DNA of 64,000 bases from contig CM073899.1 in assembly GCA_037176705.1 (NCBI GenBank), positions 3,348,001 to 3,412,000 of the forward strand, in the 5' to 3' direction. Positions 21,691 through 32,926 of the stretch are shown in pieces (position 1 is the stretch's first letter; each line of letters starts with the position of its first letter). Made by a program: the position numbers and the translations under genes. The notes below the pieces were generated by a model. The model saw only the letters and a list, made by a program, of their open reading frames with translations. It made no database searches and had not been told where the DNA came from. The DNA is from Molossus alvarezi (taxonomy: Eukaryota; Chordata; Mammalia; Chiroptera; Molossidae).

Positions 21691-22235
21691 GAAAAATATC
21701 CTAGGGTGAGTATTAACAAAAAAATTAAGGTAAAAGCAAGACCTTATGGCCCCTCCCCCAAGGACCTAGGCCAGCTCTGGGGTCTGGTCCATGCACACAT
21801 GTCCTGATGCCCTAACCCTTGTGCCGCGAGCGAGGCTGTCTGAGCACTTAGCTGCGATGACCCAGCGGCCTGTGGTCCTGGGCTCCCTCTCGGGGGCAGA
21901 GAAATGCACCCACAACTCCAGTTCCTAGGGTATCTTTGCAGCGACCACTGCTCCTAGAAAAGCAGCGCCAGGCTCCACAGCAGGAATCCCGAGCATAAGG
22001 GCGAGGGCACAGTGGGACCAGGCTGGTCCTGCCAGAACTGCCCGGGTCCAGGGGCCTCAGTTCTGGGTCCCCGTCTTGGCCACATCCGCTCCCCAAGGAC
22101 CTGAGTGATTGAGCAGGAGCAGCCTCACGGTTTGTGGTGCATGGGTTCCCAGATCCGTGTCGCACTTGTGGGCTCCAGGTGCCAGAGGCTGGTGCTCACA
22201 CTTGCTCCTGTGGAAGGAGGGCCCAGCTTGCAAAA

Positions 22236-22457
22236 CTCTGAGTTTTTTAAATTTTGTTTCTTTATTGATTTTAGAGAGAGATGAAGGGAGGGAGAGAGAG
22301 AGAGAAACATCGATGAGAGAGAACATAGACTGCCCACCTCCTTCATGCCCCCCACTGGGGATCAGGCCCACAACCTGGGCATGTGCCGCGGGAACCGAAC
22401 TGGCCACCTTTTGGTGCAAGGTCGACACTCAACCCCTGAGCCACACTAGCTGGGCAA
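22236..22457 (-). repeat. Ves-type SINE
   Basis: Reverse copy from TTTTTTAAATTTTGTTTC to GCCACACTAGCTGGGC, short-tail subtype. Confidence 0.87.
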
Positions 22458-22813
22458 AGGGCTGCTTTTTCAGACTCGAGAACGTAGCGATGCCCAGGGG
22501 AGGCTGGTCATCGTTGCATGCAGCTCAGGGTTGTCCAGGGACGTAGACAACGTGCTGACTGAGGGCACTGAGGACACGGGGCTTTTTGTTGACCGCCATG
22601 AATGTGACGCATACTCGGCAGGCTGTGCTGAGCCCACTTGTGAGAGCTGGGGGGTCCCCCATTCCTTGACTTTCCAGTTGTTCTATTGGTTGGGGAACCA
22701 GTGTCTGAAATGCAACTGGGCACTGGCTGGGATTCCGAAGGCAGCCATAGCTGGCATGTGGTGTTGATCATGCCAGGGCCAGAAGCGCTGAGCCCTGGTC
22801 AGTGCAGATGCTG

Positions 22814-22922
22814 CCTTGGGCTGGGCCGGGCCTGGGGCTGGGCCGGGCCTGGGGCAGGGCTGGGCTGGGGCTGGGCTGGGCTGGGGCTGGGCTGGGCTGG
22901 GCTGGGCCTCGGGCTGGCTGGG
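22814..22922 (+). repeat. GGGCTGGGCC-type G-rich short tandem repeat
   Basis: Irregular 5- to 10-bp G-rich repeat (GGGCTGGGCTGGGGCT...). It has many three- and four-G runs and could form a quadruplex. Confidence 0.85.
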
Positions 22923-23415
22923 CTGTTTTGAACCCCCTGGCCAGTCTGCACTGTTGCAGAAACACAGGTGTTGTATGTCAGGGTTCTACGTTTAGAATTT
23001 TCCCCAGGTATGTTAACTGAATTATTTATAAAAATTATCAAGATATAATTTTTTAAAGTTTCAAAGCAGGGTTGAAACTGCCTTTAGACAAGACTTTATG
23101 ACATGAGCTGGGATTGACAGGGTCGGCAGCCTGCCGTTGTGGATCAGTCGTGAGGAGACTCCAGGCGTCCTCGCTGTTCTGTTCCTTCCCTGGCTCTGTG
23201 TGGCCACTGCTCCACCTTCTTTCTGGTTCAGCATCTGCTGGCTTGGGGGATAATGTCCCCCGGGAGGAGGGGGTGAGGGCAGCCTTGAACTCTTGGCCAT
23301 TATGCCAGAGCTGGGCTTGGGCCCTGGAGCTCGAGCTAATCACCAGCCCTCTTTTCCGGTAAGATATGAACTGTAACTGACCTCATTGGCCTTCGTTCCC
23401 CGCCCATTTAAACAG

Positions 23416-23525
23416 GCTGCAGACACTTTGGCCGTGCGGCAGAAAAGGAGGATTTACGACATCACCAACGTCTTGGAGGGGATCGACCTGATCGAGAAAA
23501 AGTCCAAGAACAGCATCCAGTGGAA
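23416..23525 (+). CDS. E2F5: E2F5 coding exon 2 (DNA-binding core)
   Basis: Acceptor TTAAACAG, donor GTAGGT. It encodes residues 72-107: [20 protein letters not shown] through [15 protein letters not shown] (R82-D86) is the invariant E2F DNA-contact motif at the recognition helix. The exon ends after two bases of the lysine codon that exon 3 completes. Confidence 0.97.
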
Positions 23526-23905
23526 GTAGGTCGCACAGCAGGGCTCTGGCCAGCTGCGCTCTGCCCTGAGCCCCGGCCCAGCCTGCGCCAGCTTTCCCGG
23601 GCCCTGCCCGCAGGGCATCTGCGCTGGGCCAATGGGAGGCCCGCCCTTGCTCCCTGCTGTTTGATTTGCGCTCTCCCGCAGCCCCGGCACACCCCACGCA
23701 CTGCCTTGTCATCACCCCTCCGCAGACACGCCCTGTGTCTGCCGCCCCTCTCGGATGGGACCCGAGAGCAGGAGCTGCGTCCTGCCTAGGGACATGTACC
23801 TTGTAAACCAGTCGGATGGAATGCACGGGCCGTGACCTGGGGTGGGTGTAGGTTGGAGTGCCACAGACACCTTCTGTTTTGCAAATCTGTCCCCTTTGGC
23901 CTTCG

Positions 23906-23908
<3 letters not shown>

Positions 23909-23943
<35 letters not shown>
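23909..23943 (+). repeat. (TG)n microsatellite
   Basis: About 17 uninterrupted TG units in E2F5 intron 2. Confidence 0.97.
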
Positions 23944-23945
<2 letters not shown>

Positions 23946-24282
23946 CCTTTCATCAAAGTGCTTGAAGGCCGTCATTCACTTGACCTGTGCCTCGGTCTGC
24001 CCCGAGGTGCCCATTGGGCTGTGACATCTTTCTGATGACCGTCACCAGCCTGACCTCCGGATGACAACGCTGTGAAAAATGCTGAGAACCTTGTAATTTA
24101 AATGTTCTTGCCAAAAATATTCTTAGCCATCACATTCAGAGGCATGGCAGTTAAAGGTTTTGGTCCTTGATGTTTACAAAAGTGGGGAGGTTCGTCTTGC
24201 ATACATGGCTACCGAAGCCCGTTTTAGTGCACAGAATCCGGCCGTGCTAGCCCGGTCTGATGGGGTCGTTCTCCCGTGTCAG

Positions 24283-24444
24283 AGGCGTGGGTGCCGGCTG
24301 CAACACGAAGGAAGTGCTGGAGAGACTGCGAGCCCTGAAGGCCGAGATCGAGGACCTGGACCTGAAGGAGAGGGAGCTCGATCAGCAGAAATCGTGGCTG
24401 CAGCGCAGCATCCGCAACGTGATGGACGACGCCGTGAGCAGCAG
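24283..24444 (+). CDS. E2F5: E2F5 coding exon 3 (dimerisation coiled coil)
   Basis: The acceptor GTGTCAG precedes AGGCGTGGG, giving [33 protein letters not shown] is the leucine-zipper/coiled-coil region used for DP heterodimerisation, followed by [14 protein letters not shown] and the first two bases (AG) of an arginine codon. The 3' boundary is set by a U12-type 5' splice site ATATCCTT at 24445. No U2-type GT site gives the conserved reading. A GTGAGC at 24434 lies inside the exon and would truncate it. Confidence 0.95.
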
Positions 24445-24452
24445 ATATCCTT
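24445..24452 (+). other. U12-type (AT-AC) 5' splice site of E2F5 intron 3
   Basis: ATATCCTT is an exact match to the minor-spliceosome 5' splice-site consensus, directly after exon 3. It pairs with the branch site and AC terminus at 27878-27899. The join AG|G TTC TCC gives R-F-S-Y, as in other mammalian E2F5 proteins. Confidence 0.93.
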
Positions 24453-24529
24453 CCGAGCGCGGGCGGGACGCGCGGCCCAGTCGGGGGTGATGGCGAGGAC
24501 GTAAGGTCCGGCGGGGGAAGTGTGCGTCC

Positions 24530-25395
24530 GGTTGGGGGGGATGGGGAGGACATATGGTCTGGCTGGCGGGGGGCGTCGGGTCTGGCTGGGGGGGGAGCGT
24601 GCGGTCTGGCTGGGGCGCGGGGAGGGGGGGCGTGCGGTCTGGCTGGGGCGCGGGGAGGGGGGGCGTGCGGTCTGGCTGGGGCGCGGGGGGGGGGGTGCGG
24701 TCTGACTGGGGCGCGGGGAGGGGGTGTGCGGTCTGGCTGGGGCGCGGGGGTGGTGCGGTCTGGCTGGGGCGGGGGTGGCGTGTGGTCTGACTGGGGCGCC
24801 GGGGTGGTGCGGTCTGGCTGGGGCTGGGGGGCGTGCGGTCTGGCTGGGGCGCGGGGAGGGGGGGCGTGCGGTCTGGCTGGGGCGCGGGGAGGGGGGGCGT
24901 GCGGTCTGGCTGGGGCTGGGGGGGCGTGCGGTCTGGCTGGGGCTGGGGGGGCGTGCGGTCTGGCTGGGGCGCGGGGAGGGGGTGGCGTGCGGTCTGGCTG
25001 GGGCGCGGGGAGGGGGGGCGTGCGGTCTGGCTGGGGCGCGGGGAGGGGGGGCGTGCGGTCTGGCTGGGGCGGGGGTGGCGTGCGGTCTGACTGGGGCGCG
25101 GGGGTGGTGCGGTCTGGCTGGGGCTGGGGGGCGTGCGGTCTGACTGGGGCGCGGGGGTGGTGCGGTCTGGCTGGGGCTGGGGGGCGTGCGGTCTGGCTGG
25201 GGCGCGGGGAGGGGGGGCGTGCGGTCTGGCTGGGGCGCGGGGAGGGGGGGCGTGCGGTCTGGCTGGGGCTGGGGGGGCGTGCGGTCTGGCTGGGGCGCGG
25301 GGAGGGGGTGGCGTGCGGTCTGGCTGGGGCGCGGGGAGGGGGGGCGTGCCGTCTGGCTGGGGCGCTGGAGTGAGGGGCGCGTGCCATCTGGCTGG
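24530..25395 (+). repeat. G-rich minisatellite, about 30-33-bp unit, roughly 27 copies
   Basis: Units read GCGTGCGGTCTGGCTGGGG, followed by CGCGGGGAGGGGGG or shorter G-rich spacers. The length varies mainly in the G tract. It begins about 85 bp after the U12 5' splice site. Long Gly/Arg/Ser frames on + and Pro/His/Arg frames on - are repeat translations and not proteins. Confidence 0.94.
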
Positions 25396-25798
25396 TGGAT
25401 GGGGAGGACCTGCAGTCAGGCCTCTCCCAGCTGGAGGTCGCACTTTGTTCTACTGTTTTCAGAGATTTACATGTAGAAAGTAAATGCAATATTTTAGTTT
25501 TCTGTTTTAATCATTTAAAGTTTCTACCTTTTTAAGCTGTGTAGTGACCTAGCACCACCCTCCAGTGCGGCCCTGAGGAAAGCAGCTTTGTCCCTCAGTC
25601 CACCCAGCGCTGGGTGAGCATACAGGCCTGTTGCGCAGGGTGTCGGAGGTCGGACCCCGCGATGAAGTGCGTGGGTCACTGTCCCTCATTCCATGCCCTG
25701 CCCTGAAGCGACAGGCATTCAGTCACTCTCAGAGCTTTGGAAAGTTAATGTTGGTTCGAAAATGAAATCTCATGGCCCTGAAAGGAGTGCGATGCTTT

Positions 25799-27140
25799 CA
25801 TTTTTTTTTTTTTATTAATTTTTGTGATAGATATCTCTCCTTTCACCCCCTAGACACCCTCCTCCCCATCCTGCGCCCCACGCCCAGCATAGTTGTCTCT
25901 GTCATTGGTTATGCGTTCATGCACATAAATTATTTGGTTTATCTCATCCCCCTGCCCCCCTCATCTAAGGTCTGTCAGTCTGAACCCTACTCCTTTCTAT
26001 GTCTATTTTGTTCATTATATTCATTCCACAAGTAAGTTAGATCATGTGATACTTGTCTTTCTGGCTGGCTTATTTCTCTCAGCATAATACTCTCCAGGTC
26101 CCTCCATGTCGTCCCAAAGGGTAAGAGATCTTTCTTACAGCTGCGTAGTACTCTACTGTGTACATGTACCACAGCTTTTTTATCCACTCATCTACTGATG
26201 GACACTTGGGCTGTTTCCAGATCTTAGCTATTGTAAATAGTGCTGCTATGAACATGGGGGTACATATATTCTTTCTGATTGGTGTTTCAGGCTTCTTAGG
26301 GTATATTCCTACAAGCGAGATCACTGGGTCAAATGGCAGTTACATTTTTAATTTTTTGAGGAAGCACCGTATTGTTTTCCATAGTGGCTGCACCAGTCTG
26401 CATTCCCACCAGCAGTGTACTAGAGTCCCCTTTTCTCCACACCCTCGCCAATACTTGTTGTTTGATGTTTTGTTGATGGGGGCCATTCTGACAGGTGTGA
26501 GGTGATACCTCATTATTGTTTTAATTTGCATCTCTCTGATGATTAGTGACGTTGAGCATTTTTTCCTATGTCTCTTGGCCATTTGTATGTCCTGTTTGGA
26601 GAGGTGTCTATTTAGTTCCTCTGCCCAGTTTTCAATTGGGTTCTTTGTCTTCCTTTTGTTGAGTTGTATGAGTACTCTATATATATTGAGAATTAACCCC
26701 TTATCTGATATATCATTGGCAATTATGGTCTCCCATAGAGTGGGTTCCCTTTCCATTTTGATGGTTCTTTTGCTTTGCAGAAGCTTTTTAGTTTGATGTA
26801 GTCCCATGTGTTCATTTTTTCCTTTATTTCTGTTGCCTTAGTTGATGTATCAGTGAAAATTCTGCTGCGTATGATGTCCAAAATTTTGTTGCTTACATTT
26901 TCTTCTAGGATTTTTATGGATTCACAAGTCACATTTAAGTCTTTTATCCATTTTGAGTTTATTCTTGTGTACGGTGTAAGTTGGTGGTCTAGTTTTATTT
27001 TTTTGCATGTAGCTGTCCAATTTTCCCAGCACCATTTATTGACGAGACTGTCTTGACTCCACTGTATGCTCTAGCCTCCTTTGTCAAATATTAATTGAGC
27101 ATTATGTCTTGCTCAATTTCCGGGTTCTCTGTTCACAGTT
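25799..27140 (-). mobile_element. 5'-truncated L1 (3' end of ORF2)
   Basis: The T-run at 25,799-25,813 is the poly(A) tail on the minus strand. Minus-strand reading gives L1 ORF2 C-terminal text in pieces, for example [20 protein letters not shown] and [20 protein letters not shown]. It lacks the endonuclease and most of the reverse transcriptase. The same peptides appear, on the other strand, in the L1 at 42 kb. Confidence 0.9.
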
Positions 27141-27877
27141 TGATACTTTCTACCTGATACCAACTCAGAGACAGACCACCCGTAGGGTGGAGTTCCAAGG
27201 CTGGTGTGTCTGTCGTGTTAGAAGGATGAGGGACACGCTGGGCTTTTCACATCACTGTCCTCTCTAGTGTCTGTGATGCTCGTCATCTGTGAGTGCACCT
27301 GTGCTCTTTGGGACATTTTAACCTCATCAGTCGCGTACTTCCTGAATTTCTGACCGAGGTACACAGGTGTCTCATCCTCAGTGATCTCGTTTGTTACTTC
27401 TTTCTATGGATCAGAGCTCCCTAAGTGTGAGAACTGGGGGTTTTTAAGCTGTGCTCTGTGGAGCCCCAAAATTCCAAGTCCGTTGAAGTGGTCGACCTTG
27501 GACTTTGCTGCGCTGCTTTCCAAGGTTCTGGCCACACCCCAGTCTCCCGACTTTGGCCCTGGAAGGTTCTGGATGTGGAGGCGTCTGTGGATCCTCTTCC
27601 CCATCAGTGCCCCGCCCCACTCCAAGAGCCTGGCTCTGTAAGGAATGGGTTTCCATCCGTCTCCCAAGGGCCCACAGTGCTGCACAAATCCAAAGTGGCT
27701 CTTCTCCAAGCACAGATGGCGTTGCTCTGGGGCCCTCTGCTTGCTTGTCTGCTTTCTCAGACCAGAGTGCTGCTCCTTCTTACCTGACCGGGCACGGCAG
27801 CCCTGCAAGAGTGTCGTTTTCATGTAGGCCTCAGGTGTATTGTCTCAGTGGCAGCACTTAGACTGGGTGCAGACATG
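27141..27877 (+). other. End of E2F5 intron 3, no recognised element
   Basis: Unique-looking intronic DNA leading to the U12 branch site. Open frames here have no splice or family support. Confidence 0.45.
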
Positions 27878-27899
27878 TTCCTTAACTCCGCGATGGCAC
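27878..27899 (+). other. U12 branch site and AC 3' splice site of E2F5 intron 3
   Basis: TTCCTTAAC at 27878-27886 is the exact U12 branch-site consensus. The intron ends GGCAC at 27899, about 14 nt from the branch A, inside the narrow window known for U12 introns. There is no AG or pyrimidine tract at this boundary. Confidence 0.93.
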
Positions 27900-27943
27900 G
27901 TTCTCCTACGTGACGCACGAGGACATCTGCAGCTGCTTCAGCG
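27900..27943 (+). CDS. E2F5: E2F5 coding exon 4
   Basis: Only 44 bp: (R)FSYVTHEDICSCFS plus one base of the next glycine. It starts right after the AC splice site and has an ordinary U2 donor GTAAGT. It encodes the start of the marked-box domain. Confidence 0.95.
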
Positions 27944-28541
27944 GTAAGTGCGCAGCTCGGGTCAGAGTCTGCAGAGCCCCGTGCTCCCCAGGTCATCGCC
28001 GGAGCAGGCGCCCTGCTCACCATGTTCTCGTCACGGCTCCCGTCACCGTGCTCGCTGGCCATAGCTTCGTGGGGCAGCTCAGTCATGGGCCCAGGTTGGG
28101 AACTTGAACATGAGCCGGGTGCCCGCCGCTCTCTGTGCCATTGCAGCGAGCGTCTGCTCTCAGACGACGGAAGAAAGCAGGTTCATTCCTGACCCCGTGC
28201 CCCCGCCCGCGCTCTCCCCGGAGTGACCCCGTCAGGACGGATAGCTAACAAGATGGGGCTGCATGCCCGTGATGTCTGCCCCAGGTCATGGACTGTGGGT
28301 GCTCCAGTTTTATTTAATCGCGCCTCTCGTGGGGACAGCCTCTCGCTGACTTTCCAGGGATTGTTGACGTGGCCACCAAGGGAGGTCTCCATCTTCATGG
28401 AGACGGTTGCAGAGTTTGTCTTTACAAGCTCATTCACTGGGCTTGAGTTCAGTGTGTCACGTCTGTGGTGTCCCCAGGCATTTAGGCAGTTTAGATATGT
28501 CAAGTAAACTGTGATTTAGTTGAAGTTGAAAGGTTGCCGGA

Positions 28542-28732
28542 GCCCTGGCCAGTGGGACTCCGTTGGCTGAGCATCATCCTGAGCACCGGAAGGTTGCTGG
28601 TTTGATTCTGGGTCAGGGCACGTGCCCGCGTTTCCGGCTAGATCCCCTGCAGGGGTCGTGCGGGAGGCAGCTGGTCGATGTTCCCTTCTCCCTTTCTCTC
28701 TCTCAAAATCAAGACACTTGTTTTTAAAAAGA
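28542..28732 (+). repeat. Ves-type SINE
   Basis: AGCCCTGGCCAGTGGGACTC head, tail TCAAAATCAAGACAC with A-rich end. It is flanked by AGGTTGCC on both sides, a probable target duplication. Confidence 0.85.
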
Positions 28733-29032
28733 GGTTGCCAGAATCTCAGACTTCACAGGAGACCGAGTGAAAACAAGGTCAACCTGAGCAGAGCGTGGTC
28801 GTGAGAAGAGATCTAACGCTGAGGGTTTGCCTGTTCTGAGACCTGATGGGCCTGCCCCTCCTTTATCCTCAGAACAGCCTGTGCCATGCCGTGCCCTCCA
28901 CACGCCCGAGCCCGGGCCCTGAGCCCTGAGCCCCGAGCCCAGCCACCTGTCTCCACTGCCCATCCGCTCGCCACTGTTCCTGGATCGCTAGTATTTCCTA
29001 CAATTCTAAAGTCTGTCTTTATTGTCTGACAG

Positions 29033-29097
29033 GTGACACGCTTTTGGCCATCCAGGCACCGTCCGGTACGCAGCTGGAGGTCCCCATCCCGGAGATG
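29033..29097 (+). CDS. E2F5: E2F5 coding exon 5 (marked box)
   Basis: Acceptor TGTCTGACAG, donor GTACGT. The peptide [22 protein letters not shown] is the highly conserved marked-box strand common to E2F1-5, ending in phase 0. Confidence 0.97.
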
Positions 29098-29397
29098 GTA
29101 CGTAGGCTTGTCCCGCGGACCCGCCGGCTCAGACCGCGTGTTTTCTGTCACTGAACGCGAGCTGACTGTAAGCACCTTCAGGTTGTGTGTGCGCGGGCAT
29201 CCATGCTGGGTGTGGACGTCCTCAGCGCTTCAGTAACATTGTAGGTGTGACTGAACGAATTATGTAACATCTTATTTTTTAATTTGATTTTATAAGTCAT
29301 GGTATAAGTTAATAACCTTAAAGCACCAGCCTGACGATGTCTGTAACTGATGTACCAATCCTGACTGAGGAAAAAGTTCTATTGAAATATCAACAAT

Positions 29398-29613
29398 AGC
29401 CCTGGCCGGTGTGGCTCAGCAGTTAGAGCGTCGGCCCGTGGACCAGAGAGACCCGGGTTCGGTTACCGCTAAGGGCACATACCTCGGTTACAGTCTGTCC
29501 CCAGCTGTCTCTCTCACATCGATGTTTCTCTCTCTACCCGTCTCCCTCTTGCTCTATCTGAAGATAAAATGCAAAAAATTTCCTCAGGTGAGGATGAAAA
29601 AAATATATATATC
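29398..29613 (+). repeat. Ves-type SINE, long-tail subtype
   Basis: GCCCTGGCCGGTGTGGCTCA head. The central CGTG..GGAGGCAG part is deleted. Flanked by ATATCAACAATA on both sides (12-bp target duplication). Confidence 0.88.
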
Positions 29614-29774
29614 AACAATACTATAATGCTTTAAATTGGATCTCTTTTAGAAACATGTTCTGGCTTATCGAGTCAAATATATTTATTGATTCTGGGCTGT
29701 GTATAAGTGTCACGACCTTAGTTTTGAATTCTGAGTTCCTACCACAAGCTTATTTGAAAGCGGTACCGATGGCG

Positions 29775-29795
29775 GGGGGGGGGGGGGGGGGGGAG
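29775..29795 (+). repeat. Poly(G) run
   Basis: About 19 consecutive G with one A interruption nearby, in E2F5 intron 5. Confidence 0.95.
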
Positions 29796-30262
29796 GGGGC
29801 AGGAAGAGGCGAGCGCGTCCTCCGCCCCCAGCCCCGGCCGCCCTGGAGCCTTAAGTCAGGCCCTCACTGGACTGGCTCTAGCCCAGGATACAGATCACCC
29901 TGGACCTGCAGGGACGCGACACCTGTGTTGGGGAAAACCCTCGTCTTGCGCTCTTGCCGAATGGGGAACAGTGACTTGTGAGACAGGGCCGATGGGGTGG
30001 CAGCTGGAGCGGGGCGCGCCTGCGAGGACGTGAGGCGATGGTGACGTAAAACGCAGGGTTGCCAGGATTCCGCAACAGTTTGAGACGGCCCGGTTTCGAG
30101 AAAAGCTTCCTTCAGGCAGGTGGTTAGAGCCTCCATATGCCAGGGTCTCCGCTCTCCCTCTCGACTTCCTGCCTGTTCTGTCGTGTGGGCCCTTGGCCCC
30201 GAGAGCTGTGGCTCGTTTCTATGTTATAGTCGCCCATGTGTCTGCACCCCTCCACTCCGAAG

Positions 30263-30524
30263 GGTCAGAATGGACAGAAGAAGTACCAGATCAACCTGAA
30301 GAGCCCTTCGGGCCCCATCCACGTGCTGCTCATCAACAAGGAGTCCAGCTCAGCCCAGCCCGTGGTCTTCCCCGTGCCCCCACCGGACGACCTCACGCAG
30401 CCGTCCTCTCAGCCCTCGCCGCCCCGCACGCCGCACAAGCCCGGCCCAGCCCCGCGGAGCCCCGAGCCCGCCTCCGACAGGGGCCTGGGTCCCCAGCACG
30501 CGCCGGCCACGGACCCGGCTCCAG
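30263..30524 (+). CDS. E2F5: E2F5 coding exon 6
   Basis: The acceptor CCGAAG precedes GGTCAG and the donor is GTGGGC. The first part, [28 protein letters not shown], completes the marked box. The rest is a Pro/Ser-rich linker ([20 protein letters not shown], then [18 protein letters not shown]), which is more proline- and GC-rich than the human linker. Confidence 0.95.
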
Positions 30525-31995
30525 GTGGGCGCAGAGCCTTGGTCCTAGACAGCAGGCTCTCTGGGTCTGTTGTCCCATGTGCCTGTCTGACCTGGGAGGG
30601 AGACAGGAAGTTAGTTTAATCACAGGTGTTATTTAGTGTCTGTCCAGCACACGGACAGGTTTATGAGGAATATTTAGAAACAGATCCTGTCTCTTTATAT
30701 TCGTGACTACCATGTTTGGTTGTAGTGACATGTATCGTCATGTAAGTATTTTAATCACGTCACTGCGGATCTGTTCCGTAAGGTACGTGTGTAAACACGG
30801 TCTGGTTGCACATTCAGAACGTGCAGTGGCGGGGTCATGACGCGGGTACAGCTGCGGGACGATGGCCGCTCTGCGGCCGGTCACAGCCTGACTGCACTTT
30901 CCGGAGGGCTCCCTCCCAGGAAGCAGCCGGTGTGGCCCTTCGCGCCCTTGTGGCTGGCGCACGCTGCTCCATCTGCGCTGGCCCTGCGCACCCGTGGGAC
31001 AGCTGGGCTGCGGAGCGCAGTGGCCGCCGTCTCCGTCCTCACCGCTGCGCGGAGGCGCTCAGGGACTGGGGTCACGCCATCTAGACAGTGCTCACCGCAC
31101 AGCGGCTTCATCTGCACTGTCGGGACCACCCTGGGGCATGGTGGGGGTCTGCTGCCCTGGTCACTCGGGCTGGGCAGGGTGAGGCTGTGAAGGGAGGTCT
31201 GACCCACGGGATCGCTCGGTGTCCTGCCTGGTCCCCACCCCGCTCCTGGTAGCATTTCCACCCTCGGCTGTAGAGATGGCCAACCAAGGCTGGTCCTGAG
31301 CAGCCTGTCCTCAGTTAACGTGGGGGGTGGAGGAAGCAGGCTCCGTAGGTGTAACTCAGACAGCTAGTACACTGGCTTCCCCAGGCATTAAATCAACCCA
31401 AGTAGTTCGTTCCTGGACATGATTTTGTACTGGAAAAAGCGAGGAAGGTAGTTTGGGGTGGGATTGAGGGGTCTTGACTGCGACTAAGAGGACTAGCAGG
31501 TGGCTAGCGAGAGTCTGACGGGGTGGCCGTGCAGGGGGCGGGTGCTGAGCACAGGGACGTGGCTGGGGGAAGGCGCCCGGGAAGCCCAGGGCAGGGGTGG
31601 CTGTGCGGCCATGAGGGCAGAGACACAGCAGGGTGGTGGCTGCAGAAGCAGAAACAGCACGTGAGAGATGCTGTGTAGGGAAAAGGAGGGCCGAGGGTCG
31701 TGTGCAACCTGGAGAGGAGCTGACAGCAGGGACAGGAAGCGCCACCGCTGCGAGGTTGGGTGACGGAGGGCCATGGCATCACTGCGTGTCCACCGCAGGA
31801 GGAAGGCTTTGGGGCTACATCCTGGGTTTGGAGGTTTGAAAGCAGTCAATGGGGATGAAAATATTCTGAGTTTCCCGTGCTCCGCTCGCTGCTGGGACTC
31901 AAGCTGAACTGGGACCGTGAACAGGTCGAGCTGGGCCCCAGCCAGCTGCCTTCACTCACGGAGATGCCCAAACCTGACTCGTGTCTCTCCCGCAG
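30525..31995 (+). other. E2F5 intron 6, no recognised element
   Basis: GC-moderate unique-looking DNA. Many overlapping open frames, none with coding support. Confidence 0.45.
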
Positions 31996-32040
31996 GCTCT
32001 GTTACTGGAGATATCATTGATGAGTTGATGTCTTCTGATG
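31996..32040 (+). CDS. E2F5: E2F5 coding exon 7
   Basis: 45-bp exon: acceptor CTCCCGCAG, donor GTGAGT. The peptide GSVTGDIIDELMSSD matches the conserved GDIIDELMSSD leading into the transactivation domain. Confidence 0.96.
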
Positions 32041-32816
32041 GTGAGTCATTCAACTTTTCTGAGATTTGTCGGTGGCACGATTTATTTACTTAGTGTACTG
32101 TGACGACTCATAAACTCCTTTAACACACGTGAGTGTTGACAGTGGAGGGAGGCTCTGTGAGGGACGCTCTCCCTGAGCTGAGTGAGCTGACGGTGAACTC
32201 GCCCCCTCTCCCCACGAACAGGAGCCCACTGTGAGCCCGGGTGGTCAGAGACCCTGCTGAGTCTCCCCCGCCACCCAGCGGGAAGTCCCTGTACCGCTCC
32301 TGACCGTGGCCCTGTCATCGAATTGGAAATCCTTCCAAATCAACAGCCACAATTCTGTGATCACCTCCATGATCACTCCTGTGGCTCCCCCTTTCTGTAA
32401 GGTCTGGAACCGAGCCCTGGCTGCAGACAGAGGCGACCTGGGAGGGGGCAGCTGTGAGAGTGGCCAACAGAATTGGAACCACTAGAATCGCTCCACAGTT
32501 CTGAAGTAACAGAGCAGCGCACGTTAGCCTAAGTCTCTTCCCAAGTCTCTTGCTCTGTTGTCGCAGTCCAGTTAGCAGACCAGAGAAAGTAACTGGACCG
32601 TGTTTATAAATTATGTATTTTAGTGAAAAGTTCAACCAATCTTTTAACCTGTTTCTCAAGCTTATACCCATAACCAGTGCCGTGTTTTCCACGAGACTGT
32701 CAGTCCACACGGTAACACAAGCTGCCGCAGGGACGGGCCTGCCCTGGTGTGGGCGGAGCTTGCACCCGGAGCCAAGCTGCGGTGCGCCTGACCGCAAGCC
32801 TGTGCTCTGCCCGCAG

Positions 32817-32926
32817 TGTTCCCGCTCCTGCGGCTCTCGCCCACCCCCGCGGATGACTACAGCTTCAACCTAGACGACAGCGAAGGCGTGTGTGACCTGT
32901 TCGATGTCCAGATACTGAATTACTAG
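32817..32926 (+). CDS. E2F5: E2F5 terminal coding exon (pocket-binding)
   Basis: The acceptor GCCCGCAG leads to [20 protein letters not shown] and ends [12 protein letters not shown], stop TAG at 32924-32926. [17 protein letters not shown] (residues 314-330) is the pocket-protein-binding motif embedded in the transactivation domain; E2F5 prefers p130/p107. All motif residues are intact. Confidence 0.97.

Noticed and set aside
24224..25489. Proline/histidine-rich 421- and 353-codon frames (-) and Gly/Arg-rich frames (+)
   Set aside because: Products of the G-rich minisatellite in E2F5 intron 3; they have no splice signals and no family resemblance.
29398..29480. tRNA gene candidates with A- and B-box-like motifs
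   Set aside because: These and similar hits are heads of Ves SINEs with SINE bodies and tails; none has a clean cloverleaf that I could draw.
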